Of a stretch of DNA of 54,562 bases, positions 1-8,620 are shown piece after piece. A model generated the notes under the pieces. That model saw nothing but the letters and a program-made list of their open reading frames with translations. It did no database searches and had not been told where the DNA came from. The first letter of the stretch is position 1. Each line of letters starts with the position of its first letter. Made by a program: the position numbers and the translations under genes. The stretch is from positions 1 to 54,562 of the forward strand of contig JAHECK010000005.1 in NCBI GenBank assembly GCA_024641785.1. Reading direction: 5' to 3'. This stretch comes from Flavobacteriales bacterium. Lineage in GTDB: Bacteria > Bacteroidota > Bacteroidia > Flavobacteriales_D > JAHECK01.

Positions 1-1984
1 CGTGAACTAGTCCTGACTCTTTAATTCCAATGTTTACGAAAGCCCCGAAGTTTGTGATGTTATTTATAGTCCCGTTTAGTATCATCCCTTCTCTTAAATC
101 CTCAATACTCGAAATAGAGTTCCCTTCCATTTCAGATAGTGCTTCCCGGGGATCTCTTGTTGGTTTTTGAAGTTCTTTCATGATCAAATCAAGGGTAAAA
201 GGACTATACTTTTCTTTCAATTTATTTAGACTCTCTTGGCTTATCGACGACTTATGATCTAAAATATCTGCAATTGATGTTGCATTTTCTTTAGCTAATT
301 CCATGGCGATTTTATAGCTCTCAGGATGTATTATCGTATTATCCAAAGGATTTTTCCCATTTTCAATTCGTAAAAACCCGGCTGATTGTTCAAATGTTTT
401 CGCCCCCATTTTTGGCACTTTCATCAATTGCTTACGTTCTTTAAAGTCGCCGATCTCCTCTCGGTATTCAACAATATTTTTTGCCAGTGTTGGTCCTAGA
501 CCGGAAACATATGCCAGGATCGGATATGAGGCTGTATTAAGCTCGACACCTACATGATTTACACTGTATTCAACTACTTCATCCAATTTTTGTTTGAGCA
601 ATGGTTGATTAACATCGTGCTGGTACTGCCCTACTCCAATTGACTTCGCATCGATCTTAACCAATTCAGCTAAAGGATCCATCAATCTTCGTCCAATAGA
701 AATAGCTCCTCTAACGGTCAAATCCAGATCCGGAAATTCTTCTCTTGCAATTTCAGAGGCAGAATAGATACTGGCACCGGCTTCATTAACGGAAAAAATT
801 TGTACAGATCCATCCTTAAATAACTTCCTGCAAAGCAATTCCGTTTCTATTCCGGCAGTTCCATTGCCAATGGCGAGTGCATCGATTGAGTAGCGAGACA
901 CAAGGTCTGATAATAATTCTTCGGCCTCACGTTTTCGGTTTTGAGGAGGGTGTGGGTAAATGGTCTCATTTTTAACAAAAGCACCATTTTTATTTAAAAC
1001 TACCACTTTACAACCTGATCTAAAACCAGGATCAATAGCAAGTACATTTTTGGCGCCCAGAGGAGGTTGTAACAACAATTGCTTTAGATTCTCCGAAAAT
1101 ACAAGTATGGATTCTTTATCTGCTTTCTCCTTTAATTCCTTTTTTATTTCGGATTCAAAATTTGGCTGCAATATTCGTTTGTAAGCCTCCGAGATCGCTT
1201 TTTGTACAAATGAATTATCAGCATAGGAACGATCGATCATGTACGAAATATTTTGGATCGCTTTCTCCTCATCAACATCAATACTAAAATTAATAACCCC
1301 TTCTTTCTCGGCTCTAAACAAGGCTAAAATTCGATGCGAAGCCATCTTCTGTACCTTTTCATTATATTCGAAATAGTCTGAATACTTCTCCCCTTCAACT
1401 TGTTTTCCTTTTTTCACTTTAGCATTTGCTGTGGCAAAACGCTGAAATTGATCACGAAGGCGCTCTCTCACTCTAATGATCTCAGATATCCATTCAGCCA
1501 GAATATTTATCGCCCCATCCAGCGCTTCTTTATCACTCGTAATTTCACCTTTGATATAATTAACTGCATTTTTAAGTATGATCTCATCCCTTTCTTCCCT
1601 TTGAATTAAAATAGCTAAAGGTTTTAGCCCTTGTTCAATCGCTTTTTGACCTTTACTTTTGCGTTTAGGCTTATAAGGCAAATAAATATCTTCAAGATCT
1701 GTTATTGAAGTTATTCGGTCTATTTCTTTGCGTAATTCATCACTTAATTTTCCCTGAGATTCGATGCTTTGTATTACCGTTGCTTTTCTCTTCTCAAAAT
1801 CGATCCAATACTGATTCCTGTCTTTAATATTAATTAACTGAACTTCATCTAAATTTCCGGTAAACTCTTTTCGATAACGTGCGATAAATGGGATGGTAGC
1901 TCCTTCATCTATTAATGAAATCACCTTAAGTATTGCATTAGATGAAATATTTAACTCACTGCTAATCTGTAATATATGATTCAT
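1..1984 (-). CDS. tex: Tex-like S1 RNA-binding transcription accessory protein (3' end cut by window edge)
   Basis: This reading frame is open from an ATG at 1984 to the window edge and is missing from the ORF track because it has no stop here. Reading the reverse complement gives MNHILQISSELNISSNAI, then GATIPFIARYRKE, YLPYKPKRKSKGQKAIEQGL, LAIDPGFRSGCKVVVLN, ASIYSASEIAREEFPDLD and GVGQYQHDVNQPLL. These are the conserved blocks of the Tex family: N-terminal helical region, YqgF-like RNase H-fold domain, then helix-hairpin-helix. The last residues (ILNGTINNITNFGAFVNIGI) open the C-terminal S1 RNA-binding domain, so only the end of the S1 domain is lost. Tex is a cytoplasmic nucleic-acid-binding protein implicated in transcription processing and stress survival. 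The gene stands alone, divergent from the methyltransferase at 2172. About 661 codons are visible. Confidence 0.93.
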   Translation of the reverse strand, partial: MNHILQISSELNISSNAILKVISLIDEGATIPFIARYRKEFTGNLDEVQLINIKDRNQYWIDFEKRKATVIQSIESQGKLSDELRKEIDRITSITDLEDIYLPYKPKRKSKGQKAIEQGLKPLAILIQREERDEIILKNAVNYIKGEITSDKEALDGAINILAEWISEIIRVRERLRDQFQRFATANAKVKKGKQVEGEKYSDYFEYNEKVQKMASHRILALFRAEKEGVINFSIDVDEEKAIQNISYMIDRSYADNSFVQKAISEAYKRILQPNFESEIKKELKEKADKESILVFSENLKQLLLQPPLGAKNVLAIDPGFRSGCKVVVLNKNGAFVKNETIYPHPPQNRKREAEELLSDLVSRYSIDALAIGNGTAGIETELLCRKLFKDGSVQIFSVNEAGASIYSASEIAREEFPDLDLTVRGAISIGRRLMDPLAELVKIDAKSIGVGQYQHDVNQPLLKQKLDEVVEYSVNHVGVELNTASYPILAYVSGLGPTLAKNIVEYREEIGDFKERKQLMKVPKMGAKTFEQSAGFLRIENGKNPLDNTIIHPESYKIAMELAKENATSIADILDHKSSISQESLNKLKEKYSPFTLDLIMKELQKPTRDPREALSEMEGNSISSIEDLREGMILNGTINNITNFGAFVNIGIKESGLVH

Positions 1985-2138
1985 TAGTATTTATAATTAT
2001 TTGTATTTTTAAAAACCTTTTACAAGTTCAGTGTCAATCTATTAATTATTTAACATCTAAATTACATTATCAAATTCATCTCCATTGGAAATTGAATATT
2101 ATTATCACTTTTAATGGAAATAAATCTTGCGTAATTAG

Positions 2139-2146
2139 TACTTTTG
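2139..2146 (+). promoter_or_regulatory. Putative -7 promoter element (TACTTTTG) for the methyltransferase
   Basis: TACTTTTG is an exact match to the Bacteroidota -7 consensus TAnnTTTG and lies 26 bases before the ATG at 2172. No convincing TTTG was found at the -33 position, so the call rests on one element. Confidence 0.4.
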
Positions 2147-2171
2147 AAATTATCATCATAGTCTAGAATAA

Positions 2172-2831
2172 ATGAGCACTTCTAACAATAATCCATCATC
2201 TTCAAATTCTGAAATCGATCTAAAAGAACATTGGGATAAAGCTTACAGTAGAAATCCCATAGAAAAATTAGGTTGGTATGAAACCGATCTATCTCCTTCA
2301 TTAAATCTAATATCTTCCATAGGATTAGCTAAAAATGCTCGAATTATAAATATAGGTGCAGGAAGCACTACTCTTATCGATGAGTTATTGAATATGGGAT
2401 TTACTAATTTAATTGCAACCGATATCAGTGCTGTTGCTTTAAAGGATCTAGAAAACAGGACAGGGAGTAGTGATTATTTAGAGTGCATTACAGATGATAT
2501 TACCCAATCTGATAGAATCATAAATATTGAAAATGTAGACCTTTGGATCGATCGCGCTGTACTTCACTTTTTTGTAGGAGAGCATGATAAAAATGAGTAT
2601 TTCAAATTACTAAAGTCCAAGATCAGAAAAAATGCTTATGTAATTCTGGCAGAGTTTAGTTTAAACGGTGCTGAACATTGTTCAGGATTACCCGTTTGTA
2701 GATATAGTGAGAATTTGCTTCAGGAAAGACTAGGTTCGGAATTCAAATTACTTAAGTCCTTTGAATATAATTACACTATGCCATCAGGAGATAATCGGCC
2801 TTACATCTATACTCTATTTCAAAAAGTATAG
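2172..2831 (+). CDS. Class I SAM-dependent methyltransferase
   Basis: This 219-residue cytoplasmic protein has a Rossmann-type methyltransferase fold. The SAM-binding motif I is INIGAGSTTLIDELL (about residues 60-74). The acidic end of beta2 is in LIATDIS, and motif IV is DLWIDRAVLHFF. The N-terminus 'HWDKAYSRNPIEKLGWYE' matches a small-molecule methyltransferase-like family common in Bacteroidota, near the thiol/thiopurine and trans-aconitate methyltransferases. The substrate cannot be told from sequence. It starts at an ATG 26 bases after a perfect -7 element and ends one base from the stop of the convergent helicase gene, with no terminator between them. Confidence 0.85.
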   Translation: MSTSNNNPSSSNSEIDLKEHWDKAYSRNPIEKLGWYETDLSPSLNLISSIGLAKNARIINIGAGSTTLIDELLNMGFTNLIATDISAVALKDLENRTGSSDYLECITDDITQSDRIINIENVDLWIDRAVLHFFVGEHDKNEYFKLLKSKIRKNAYVILAEFSLNGAEHCSGLPVCRYSENLLQERLGSEFKLLKSFEYNYTMPSGDNRPYIYTLFQKV

Positions 2832-2832
2832 A

Positions 2833-4359
2833 TCAGGACTCTACTTTATTAAATTCCTGAGTAAGGGTTCTTCTCAGCTTCCTTTTAAAATCTTCTTTAA
2901 GCCATTTTAAATAACTATCGGAGCTTTTGCAAATACAATATGAATATTGCTTTACCTGATATTCTATAGCGTCTTCCAATTCTTCAGATATAATGCGTGC
3001 ATCGAAGATATCTTCTGTATTTATAAAGACAAGCTCTGCATAGAATTGAATCGATTGATTAATCGCATCTATTGGTCGAAGTCCATTTTCAAGGTTTACT
3101 TTATAGGCTTTTTTGATATCAAATTCAAAAACGGATGAATTTGGAAATTTTGCACGAAGACTTTCGGGCATTTTATATTTAAATCGGCGTTCTAATTCCA
3201 GATCACTTAATAGACTTTGATAATATTTATATGGAGAAATAAATATATCCTGCCAATCAATGTCAGAATCCCATAAGCCGAACCTCAAGGCATTATTACC
3301 TAAATCAATAACTGTAAATTCCTTCTTATCAGGTAAGATCCTGGAACCTCTACCTATCATTTGATGGTATAAGGTCAATGATTTAGTGGCTCGATTTAAA
3401 ATAATTGTTTCTATTGTGGGTTCATCAAAGCCGGTTGTAAGGATTCCTACCGATGTTAAAATTGCATTAGGTGTTTCTTTAAACCAAGTAAGAATATCGA
3501 TCCTATCTTGCTCATTTAAGGTACTATCAAGATGCATAATATTATAACCAGCAACCTTAAACATATTATAAACTCCTTTTGAGGAATTAATACCACTATT
3601 AAAAATAAGCGTTTTCTTACCTAATGATTGTTCTTCATAAGCATGAAGCAACTTTTCCTGCATATGAAAATCTGAATACAATTTATCTGAAGAACTTACA
3701 GTGTAATCCCCATTGATTCCAATTTTTAAGGTTTTAAGATCCACATCAAATCCATAAGTAGTCGCTTTTGCCAGAAAGCCTTTATCAACAAGTGAAGAAA
3801 TTGAATTACCAACGATCAATTCATCATAATTTGAATTCATTGGCAGCTTAATACTCGAGCTCAAAGGAGTAGCGGTTACCCCAAGAATAGAACTTTTATC
3901 CAGGAAAGTAAAAAGCTTAGTAAATGAATTATAGTGTGCTTCATCAATAATAACCAATCCAACATCAGGAATTTCGATCATCTCATCTTTAAGCCGATTA
4001 TTGAGTGTTTCAACCATGGCTACAAAACACATATACTCGTCCTGATCAGGTAATGACTTTACTTTAGAACTAATTACTTTGTTTTTAACAGAAAATTCAT
4101 CAAGTATGGCAGACGTTTGTTTACATAACTCAATCCGATGAGTAAGAATCAACACTTTTTTACCCGTTTCCTCAATAAATCGCTTTGCAATTTCAGAAAA
4201 GATAATGGTTTTACCTCCACCGGTTGGAAGTTGGAAAAGTAAGTTATGGCTTTGAGGGATATTCTTTAAGCGTATGAAAATTTCATTAATAGCCTTATGC
4301 TGATAATCGTAAAATTCCTTTCCTGCACTATTAATTTCTTTTTCAATTCCTTCACCCAT
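2833..4359 (-). CDS. DEAD/DEAH-box superfamily 2 helicase (SSL2/RadD-like)
   Basis: The 508-residue protein has all core SF2 motifs: Q-like region YDYQHKAINEI, Walker A LPTGGGKT (residues 44-51), motif Ia LILTHRIELCKQ, DEAH box IIDEAHYN (about 137-144), motif III GVTATP, then in RecA domain 2 SVGILTTGFDEPTIE (motif V) and HQMIGRGSR (motif VI). The C-terminal ~120 residues are helical and unrecognised. This architecture matches the compact SSL2/RadD-type helicases that act on duplex DNA or RNA, often in repair. No nuclease or methylase domain is present, and neither neighbour is a restriction or defence gene, so a restriction-system role is not supported. It is monocistronic and converges on the methyltransferase. 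Confidence 0.88.
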   Translation of the reverse strand: MGEGIEKEINSAGKEFYDYQHKAINEIFIRLKNIPQSHNLLFQLPTGGGKTIIFSEIAKRFIEETGKKVLILTHRIELCKQTSAILDEFSVKNKVISSKVKSLPDQDEYMCFVAMVETLNNRLKDEMIEIPDVGLVIIDEAHYNSFTKLFTFLDKSSILGVTATPLSSSIKLPMNSNYDELIVGNSISSLVDKGFLAKATTYGFDVDLKTLKIGINGDYTVSSSDKLYSDFHMQEKLLHAYEEQSLGKKTLIFNSGINSSKGVYNMFKVAGYNIMHLDSTLNEQDRIDILTWFKETPNAILTSVGILTTGFDEPTIETIILNRATKSLTLYHQMIGRGSRILPDKKEFTVIDLGNNALRFGLWDSDIDWQDIFISPYKYYQSLLSDLELERRFKYKMPESLRAKFPNSSVFEFDIKKAYKVNLENGLRPIDAINQSIQFYAELVFINTEDIFDARIISEELEDAIEYQVKQYSYCICKSSDSYLKWLKEDFKRKLRRTLTQEFNKVES

Positions 4360-4381
4360 AAAACCCGAATTTTGAGATTTG

Positions 4382-4389
4382 CAAAAATA
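4382..4389 (-). promoter_or_regulatory. Putative -7 promoter element (TATTTTTG) for the SF2 helicase
   Basis: On the minus strand TATTTTTG matches TAnnTTTG exactly and lies 22 bases upstream of the helicase ATG at 4359. No clear -33 TTTG was found. Confidence 0.35.
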
Positions 4390-4470
4390 CTCACTTTATT
4401 TCCAGTATCAGGTCTATTCTCAATATTATTTAGATAATGAATCATATTTTATTCTTTTTGAAAACGGATA

Positions 4471-4510
4471 AAAAAAAGGGCCGTTCATTTCATTTAAATA
4501 ATCGGCCCTT
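4471..4510 (-). terminator. Rho-independent terminator of the HYR-like T9SS protein gene
   Basis: On the minus strand AAGGGCCG and CGGCCCTT form a perfect stem around an AT-rich loop, followed by seven Ts. It sits just after the stop codon of the 1314-residue gene. Confidence 0.85.
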
Positions 4511-4531
4511 AAGGAATACAATTTATGCTAA

Positions 4532-7500
4532 TTAATTCTTAATTATTCTTTCACTTATAGTTCCAATATTATTCGTCCATTTAACAATATAAATACCACT
4601 ATTTAAATTACTTAAATCAACTACCTGAACATCTGGATCACTAACGATATAGGAAATCAAGCGCATACCTGAAATATCAAAAATTTCAATAATATCACCT
4701 TTTTCGATTCCTATATTGGTCGATATACTTACTTTCCCTAAGGTAGGTGAAGGATATACAGACATAGCGATTGAATAAGTCTCAAAAAGACTGATCGGGT
4801 TGATTTCAGAATTATCAGCACTAATTACCTGTACACAAGTACTTAAGTTTCCACAGGCATCAATAGCAGTCCAAGTCCTATAAATTGTAAAGCAATTAGT
4901 GTTCTCTTCATCGCAGATTAAATATCTATTATCAATATTTCCATCTACAAAATTCTCGTTTATACTACTTACTACGTGATTTAAATCGTTTGCCGAATAA
5001 TTACTACCACATACACCAATAAATCTATTAGCTTCTTCATAGATCTCTCCGACTGTCCAACCGGCAAACATTCCATCAGCAACAATTAGATTAGCTAAAG
5101 AACCAGTTGCTTCAGAAAAATCTTCATCATAATTATCAAAACCAATACTTAAGCCTAAAGCAACGATCTGTCCGGCAAGTGTATTTCCATATCCTACAGG
5201 ATTAATCATACTAACAGGCAATGGTAGAGGAGTTCCACCCGATGGTAAGAAATTCTGAACTGCCAAGGAGCTCGTTAAATCTAAAGTACGATCACATCCT
5301 ATGCTAAGTCCATTTGGAAATGCCAGATCAAAATGGTTATCCCGGTAAGTACCCGGATTTCCACCATGAGCTACACTACCCCATCCACCTTGTGTTTGAG
5401 TTCTATACTGACCACAATCATCAGACCCTCCAATTGTTTCACTTAATGTTATACTATCAGAATAAGTGATCTCAAAGGATGAACAATCATCTGTAGCAAA
5501 CGCAAATCCTGTAATTTCCGGATTTGGGTCCTCACTGCAACTAATTGTAATATCCTCTGGACATATTAATTCAGGAGCTGTAGTATCAATTATATTGATC
5601 ATCTGATAACATTGGGATGTATTTTGACATTCATCCATTGCGGTCCAAATCCTGTAAAAGTATTTTGGGCAATCACCCTGAATAGGAGTTTCTATATAAC
5701 TTAAGGTAACATCGCTATTACATTGATCAGAGACTTCCGGTATACCCGTAATATCCGTACTATAATCTCCTGATCCACAATCAATATTTATTGTTGGTGG
5801 ACAAACGATCACAGGAGCAGTATTATCAATAATGTTGATAATTTGTTCACAAGAACTCGTATTTCCACAATAATCACTTGCAGTCCATGTACGAATAAAC
5901 GACTGAGGACAAGACCCTTCGATCTCTCCGTCGGTGTAGCTTATACTCACGGTACTGCAATTATCATAAGCAGCAGCCATTCCTGTTACAGATGGTAACA
6001 TTGAAGAACCACAGCTAACCGATTTTGTAGGAGGACAATAAATAGTCGGACCAGATTCATCAATTACAGTTATTACTTGCTGACAGGAGCTGAAATTTCC
6101 ACATGCATCCATAGCTGTCCAAGTTCGGGTAAAGCTATAAGGGCAATCCCCCGAATAAACTCCATCAGAATAAAGCAGTTGATAATTTGAACAATCATCG
6201 GTAACAGTTGGAGTACCAGTAAAAGGGGGAGTTATATCACCAAAGGCACAATTAACAGTAATATCATCAACACAGCTTATGACCGGTGCAAGGTTATCAA
6301 TAAAACTTATTATCTGAACACAACTTGAAACATTTCCACATGTATCTGTGGCAGTCCAAATACGATGGATTTTAGGAGGACAATCATTCGTTAGATTTCC
6401 ATCTAAATGATTGATTGTTACATTATCTCCGCTGCAATTATCAAATGCAGTTGCGCTGCCGGATTCTGAAGGATCAGGAACCGGATCACCACAATTTAAC
6501 ACCACATCATCTGGACATGTTATTACTGGTCCTTGAGTATCATTTACATAAATAGATCGTGTTATCGAAGATGAATTTCCACATGAATCAATAGCGGTCC
6601 ATGTCCTAAAAACGGCCTTTTGACATCCTTGTCCATAAATTACTTCATTAAAAAGCACAGTTACAGAGTCATCTTGACATACATCAAATGCAACAACCAA
6701 AGGAGGTTCAGGAATTTCACCACATTGTTGATTCATATTTCCAGGAATTCCTATTAAAACTGGTCCCACATTATCTTCAATGCTAATAATTTGTTCATCA
6801 GAAACTGAATTTCCACAAGCATCTGTTGCAGTCCATACGCGAGTAAAAGAAGCAAAACAATTATCACCTTCGAGATCCCCATCAATGTAGGATATCGTCA
6901 CATAGGAACAAGCATCACTAGCCGATGCCATACCTGTAATGGATGGTAATGTCTCACTTCCACAATTTAAAGTAATGTCATTGGGCAATACTAGTGTAGG
7001 CGCCGTTGTATCGGTAATATATACAGTTTGATTACAGCTGGCACTATTTCCACAATTATCTACGGCAGTCCATACTCTCACAAAGGAGTCACAGGATTCA
7101 CCGATCATATTTACATAAGAAATATCAACATCAGTATCACAATTATCAATAGCTGTAGCCCAATTTAATGGGATCATTTCAATTGCAGAACATTCTGCAT
7201 TTTCGGAAGAAGGACAAGATATAAGCGGCGGCATATTGTCAATTACAATATAATTGTATACACAGTTGAGCGTTGTAGTACCATCATATACCGTATAGGT
7301 TCTAGTCAGATAAAGAGGATTTGATGTACAACCTGATCCACTTGTTTGATCTAGTACATTGATCGTTACCGGGCCACAATTATTTTGATAGCTTATAATT
7401 GATGTATCAGCTGCCGGTATCTCTTCAATACATGAAAATACAAATTGCGTATTTGGCGGACATGTAATGGAGAAGTCACAACAAATTGGCGCACTACCAC

Positions 7501-8476
7501 TGATATCATTGATCACACACTCATCATTATTGATCGCTTCAGAACAATTATCAATAGATGGGATAAGGGCATATACAGATGCAGAATAATTATTTGCAAT
7601 TGGATAGCTTAGTATAAAAGTGTAGGATGTTAATGCATTAATATCGCTAGGATCTCCAAGACAAATATATTGTCCGCTTCCGGAACTCGCATTTATATCT
7701 TCTACAATGTAAGTGGCATTATAACCACTCACTGTAATTTCAACACTATAATTGTTTTCATCAAAACAAAATGCGTTAACATCGTCAAGATTTAAGGCAC
7801 ATAAAATTGGAGATTCCGTATCATCCGGACAATCTAAGAAGCCATTATCGCTAATACCATCATCAAAATTTTCATTAATTGAAGTTAGGACTTCATTTAG
7901 TTCTATTGCAAAGTATTCGCTAGGACATCCTCCGATAAATTGGTTTGCTTCTTCAATCAATTCATAAACAGTAAAACCAATAAAAGGACCAGAATTTATA
8001 AGCAGATCTCCAAGGTTAATATCTGAACCCGAAAAATCGGCATCATTTTCATCAAATCCGATACTTAAAGTTAAAGCAACTAATTGGCCTGCAAGAACAT
8101 TTGAATAGTTTGACGGATCAATTAGATTTTCAGTAAATGCAGAAGCTGTACTTCCAGAAGGTAAAAAACTTTGTACCGCTGAAGCACTGGTTAATGTGAG
8201 CGTATAATCGCAACCGATGCTCAATCCATTTGGAAAGGCAGAATCAAAATACATATCCCGATAAACTCCCGGATTATTCCCAGCAGCATTGCTTCCCCAT
8301 CCTCCCATTGTTTGAGTTCGAAAATTTCCACAATCGAGTTCTACATTAATTGAATATTTTTCTAAAATAATATTGCTTTGATCTTGAAAAGCAAGAGAAG
8401 CGAATGAAACGAATAATAAAGAAAACATCGTAAATCCACTAAGCAAATTCGAGTTTAAAAGTATACGTTTTTTCAT
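4532..8476 (-). CDS. Secreted multi-repeat HYR-like protein with T9SS type A sorting domain
   Basis: The 1314-residue protein begins with a signal peptide (MKKRILLNSNLLSGFTMFSL...ASLAF). Next comes a ~170-residue domain with the signature QTMGGWGSNAAGNNPGVYRD and AFPNGLSIGCD. A cysteine-rich linker follows, then about eight ~80-residue HYR-like repeats of the pattern (A/G)P-x-I-x-C-P-x-D-x-x-x-x-C ... R-x-W-T-A-x-D-x-C-G-N. The eighth repeat is interrupted by a second copy of the GGWG domain (residues ~1020-1190) before its closing CFTIYRTWTAIDACGN half. The C-terminal ~80 residues (VYPSPTLGKVSIS ... GIYIVKWTNN) are a type A T9SS sorting domain, so the protein should cross the outer membrane and be released or anchored to surface LPS. 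Known HYR-like proteins are adhesive or structural; no catalytic motif is visible. It is monocistronic with its own terminator. Confidence 0.9.
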   Translation of the reverse strand: MKKRILLNSNLLSGFTMFSLLFVSFASLAFQDQSNIILEKYSINVELDCGNFRTQTMGGWGSNAAGNNPGVYRDMYFDSAFPNGLSIGCDYTLTLTSASAVQSFLPSGSTASAFTENLIDPSNYSNVLAGQLVALTLSIGFDENDADFSGSDINLGDLLINSGPFIGFTVYELIEEANQFIGGCPSEYFAIELNEVLTSINENFDDGISDNGFLDCPDDTESPILCALNLDDVNAFCFDENNYSVEITVSGYNATYIVEDINASSGSGQYICLGDPSDINALTSYTFILSYPIANNYSASVYALIPSIDNCSEAINNDECVINDISGSAPICCDFSITCPPNTQFVFSCIEEIPAADTSIISYQNNCGPVTINVLDQTSGSGCTSNPLYLTRTYTVYDGTTTLNCVYNYIVIDNMPPLISCPSSENAECSAIEMIPLNWATAIDNCDTDVDISYVNMIGESCDSFVRVWTAVDNCGNSASCNQTVYITDTTAPTLVLPNDITLNCGSETLPSITGMASASDACSYVTISYIDGDLEGDNCFASFTRVWTATDACGNSVSDEQIISIEDNVGPVLIGIPGNMNQQCGEIPEPPLVVAFDVCQDDSVTVLFNEVIYGQGCQKAVFRTWTAIDSCGNSSSITRSIYVNDTQGPVITCPDDVVLNCGDPVPDPSESGSATAFDNCSGDNVTINHLDGNLTNDCPPKIHRIWTATDTCGNVSSCVQIISFIDNLAPVISCVDDITVNCAFGDITPPFTGTPTVTDDCSNYQLLYSDGVYSGDCPYSFTRTWTAMDACGNFSSCQQVITVIDESGPTIYCPPTKSVSCGSSMLPSVTGMAAAYDNCSTVSISYTDGEIEGSCPQSFIRTWTASDYCGNTSSCEQIINIIDNTAPVIVCPPTINIDCGSGDYSTDITGIPEVSDQCNSDVTLSYIETPIQGDCPKYFYRIWTAMDECQNTSQCYQMINIIDTTAPELICPEDITISCSEDPNPEITGFAFATDDCSSFEITYSDSITLSETIGGSDDCGQYRTQTQGGWGSVAHGGNPGTYRDNHFDLAFPNGLSIGCDRTLDLTSSLAVQNFLPSGGTPLPLPVSMINPVGYGNTLAGQIVALGLSIGFDNYDEDFSEATGSLANLIVADGMFAGWTVGEIYEEANRFIGVCGSNYSANDLNHVVSSINENFVDGNIDNRYLICDEENTNCFTIYRTWTAIDACGNLSTCVQVISADNSEINPISLFETYSIAMSVYPSPTLGKVSISTNIGIEKGDIIEIFDISGMRLISYIVSDPDVQVVDLSNLNSGIYIVKWTNNIGTISERIIKN
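4905..5416 (-). repeat. Second copy of the 'GGWG' domain, nested in HYR-like repeat 8
   Basis: The encoded segment CGQYRTQTQGGWGSVAHGG to the stretch just before NCFTIYRTW aligns over its whole length with the N-terminal domain encoded at about 7830-8337. Shared landmarks are TQ-GGWGS, NPG-YRD, FD-AFPNGLSIGCD, AVQ-FLPSG, LAGQ-VAL-LSIGFD, EEAN-FIG-C and SSINENF-DG. Boundaries are accurate to about ten codons. Confidence 0.85.
7830..8337 (-). repeat. First (N-terminal) copy of the 'GGWG' domain
   Basis: This ~170-residue unit lies directly after the mature N-terminus and is the partner of the nested copy at 4905-5416. DNA-level identity is partial, so the duplication is old enough to have diverged. 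I do not know a function for the domain. Confidence 0.85.
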
Positions 8477-8570
8477 AAGCTCATATTTATATACAGTTTA
8501 TACGGAATGGAATTATAAATTGTTCAGAATGAATTTTATTTGAGATGAAATATTTCAAATTAAAAATCAT

Positions 8571-8599
8571 AAAAAAAGCCCGCTTAATTAGGCGGGCTC
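8571..8599 (-). terminator. Rho-independent terminator of the TlpA-like lipoprotein gene
   Basis: On the minus strand GAGCCCGCC-TAATTAA-GCGGGC forms a strong stem followed by seven Ts, directly downstream of the stop at 8621. Confidence 0.85.
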
Positions 8600-8620
8600 T
8601 TAATAAATTAATAAGTAGCT

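Noticed and set aside
960-1184. 74-residue plus-strand ORF
   Set aside because: It lies antisense within tex and has no independent signal.
2833-4359. Possible restriction or defence island from helicase plus methyltransferase
   Set aside because: The methyltransferase lacks DNA-methylase motifs ([DNS]PP[YFW]) and is convergent with the helicase. No nuclease is present, so no defence system is supported.
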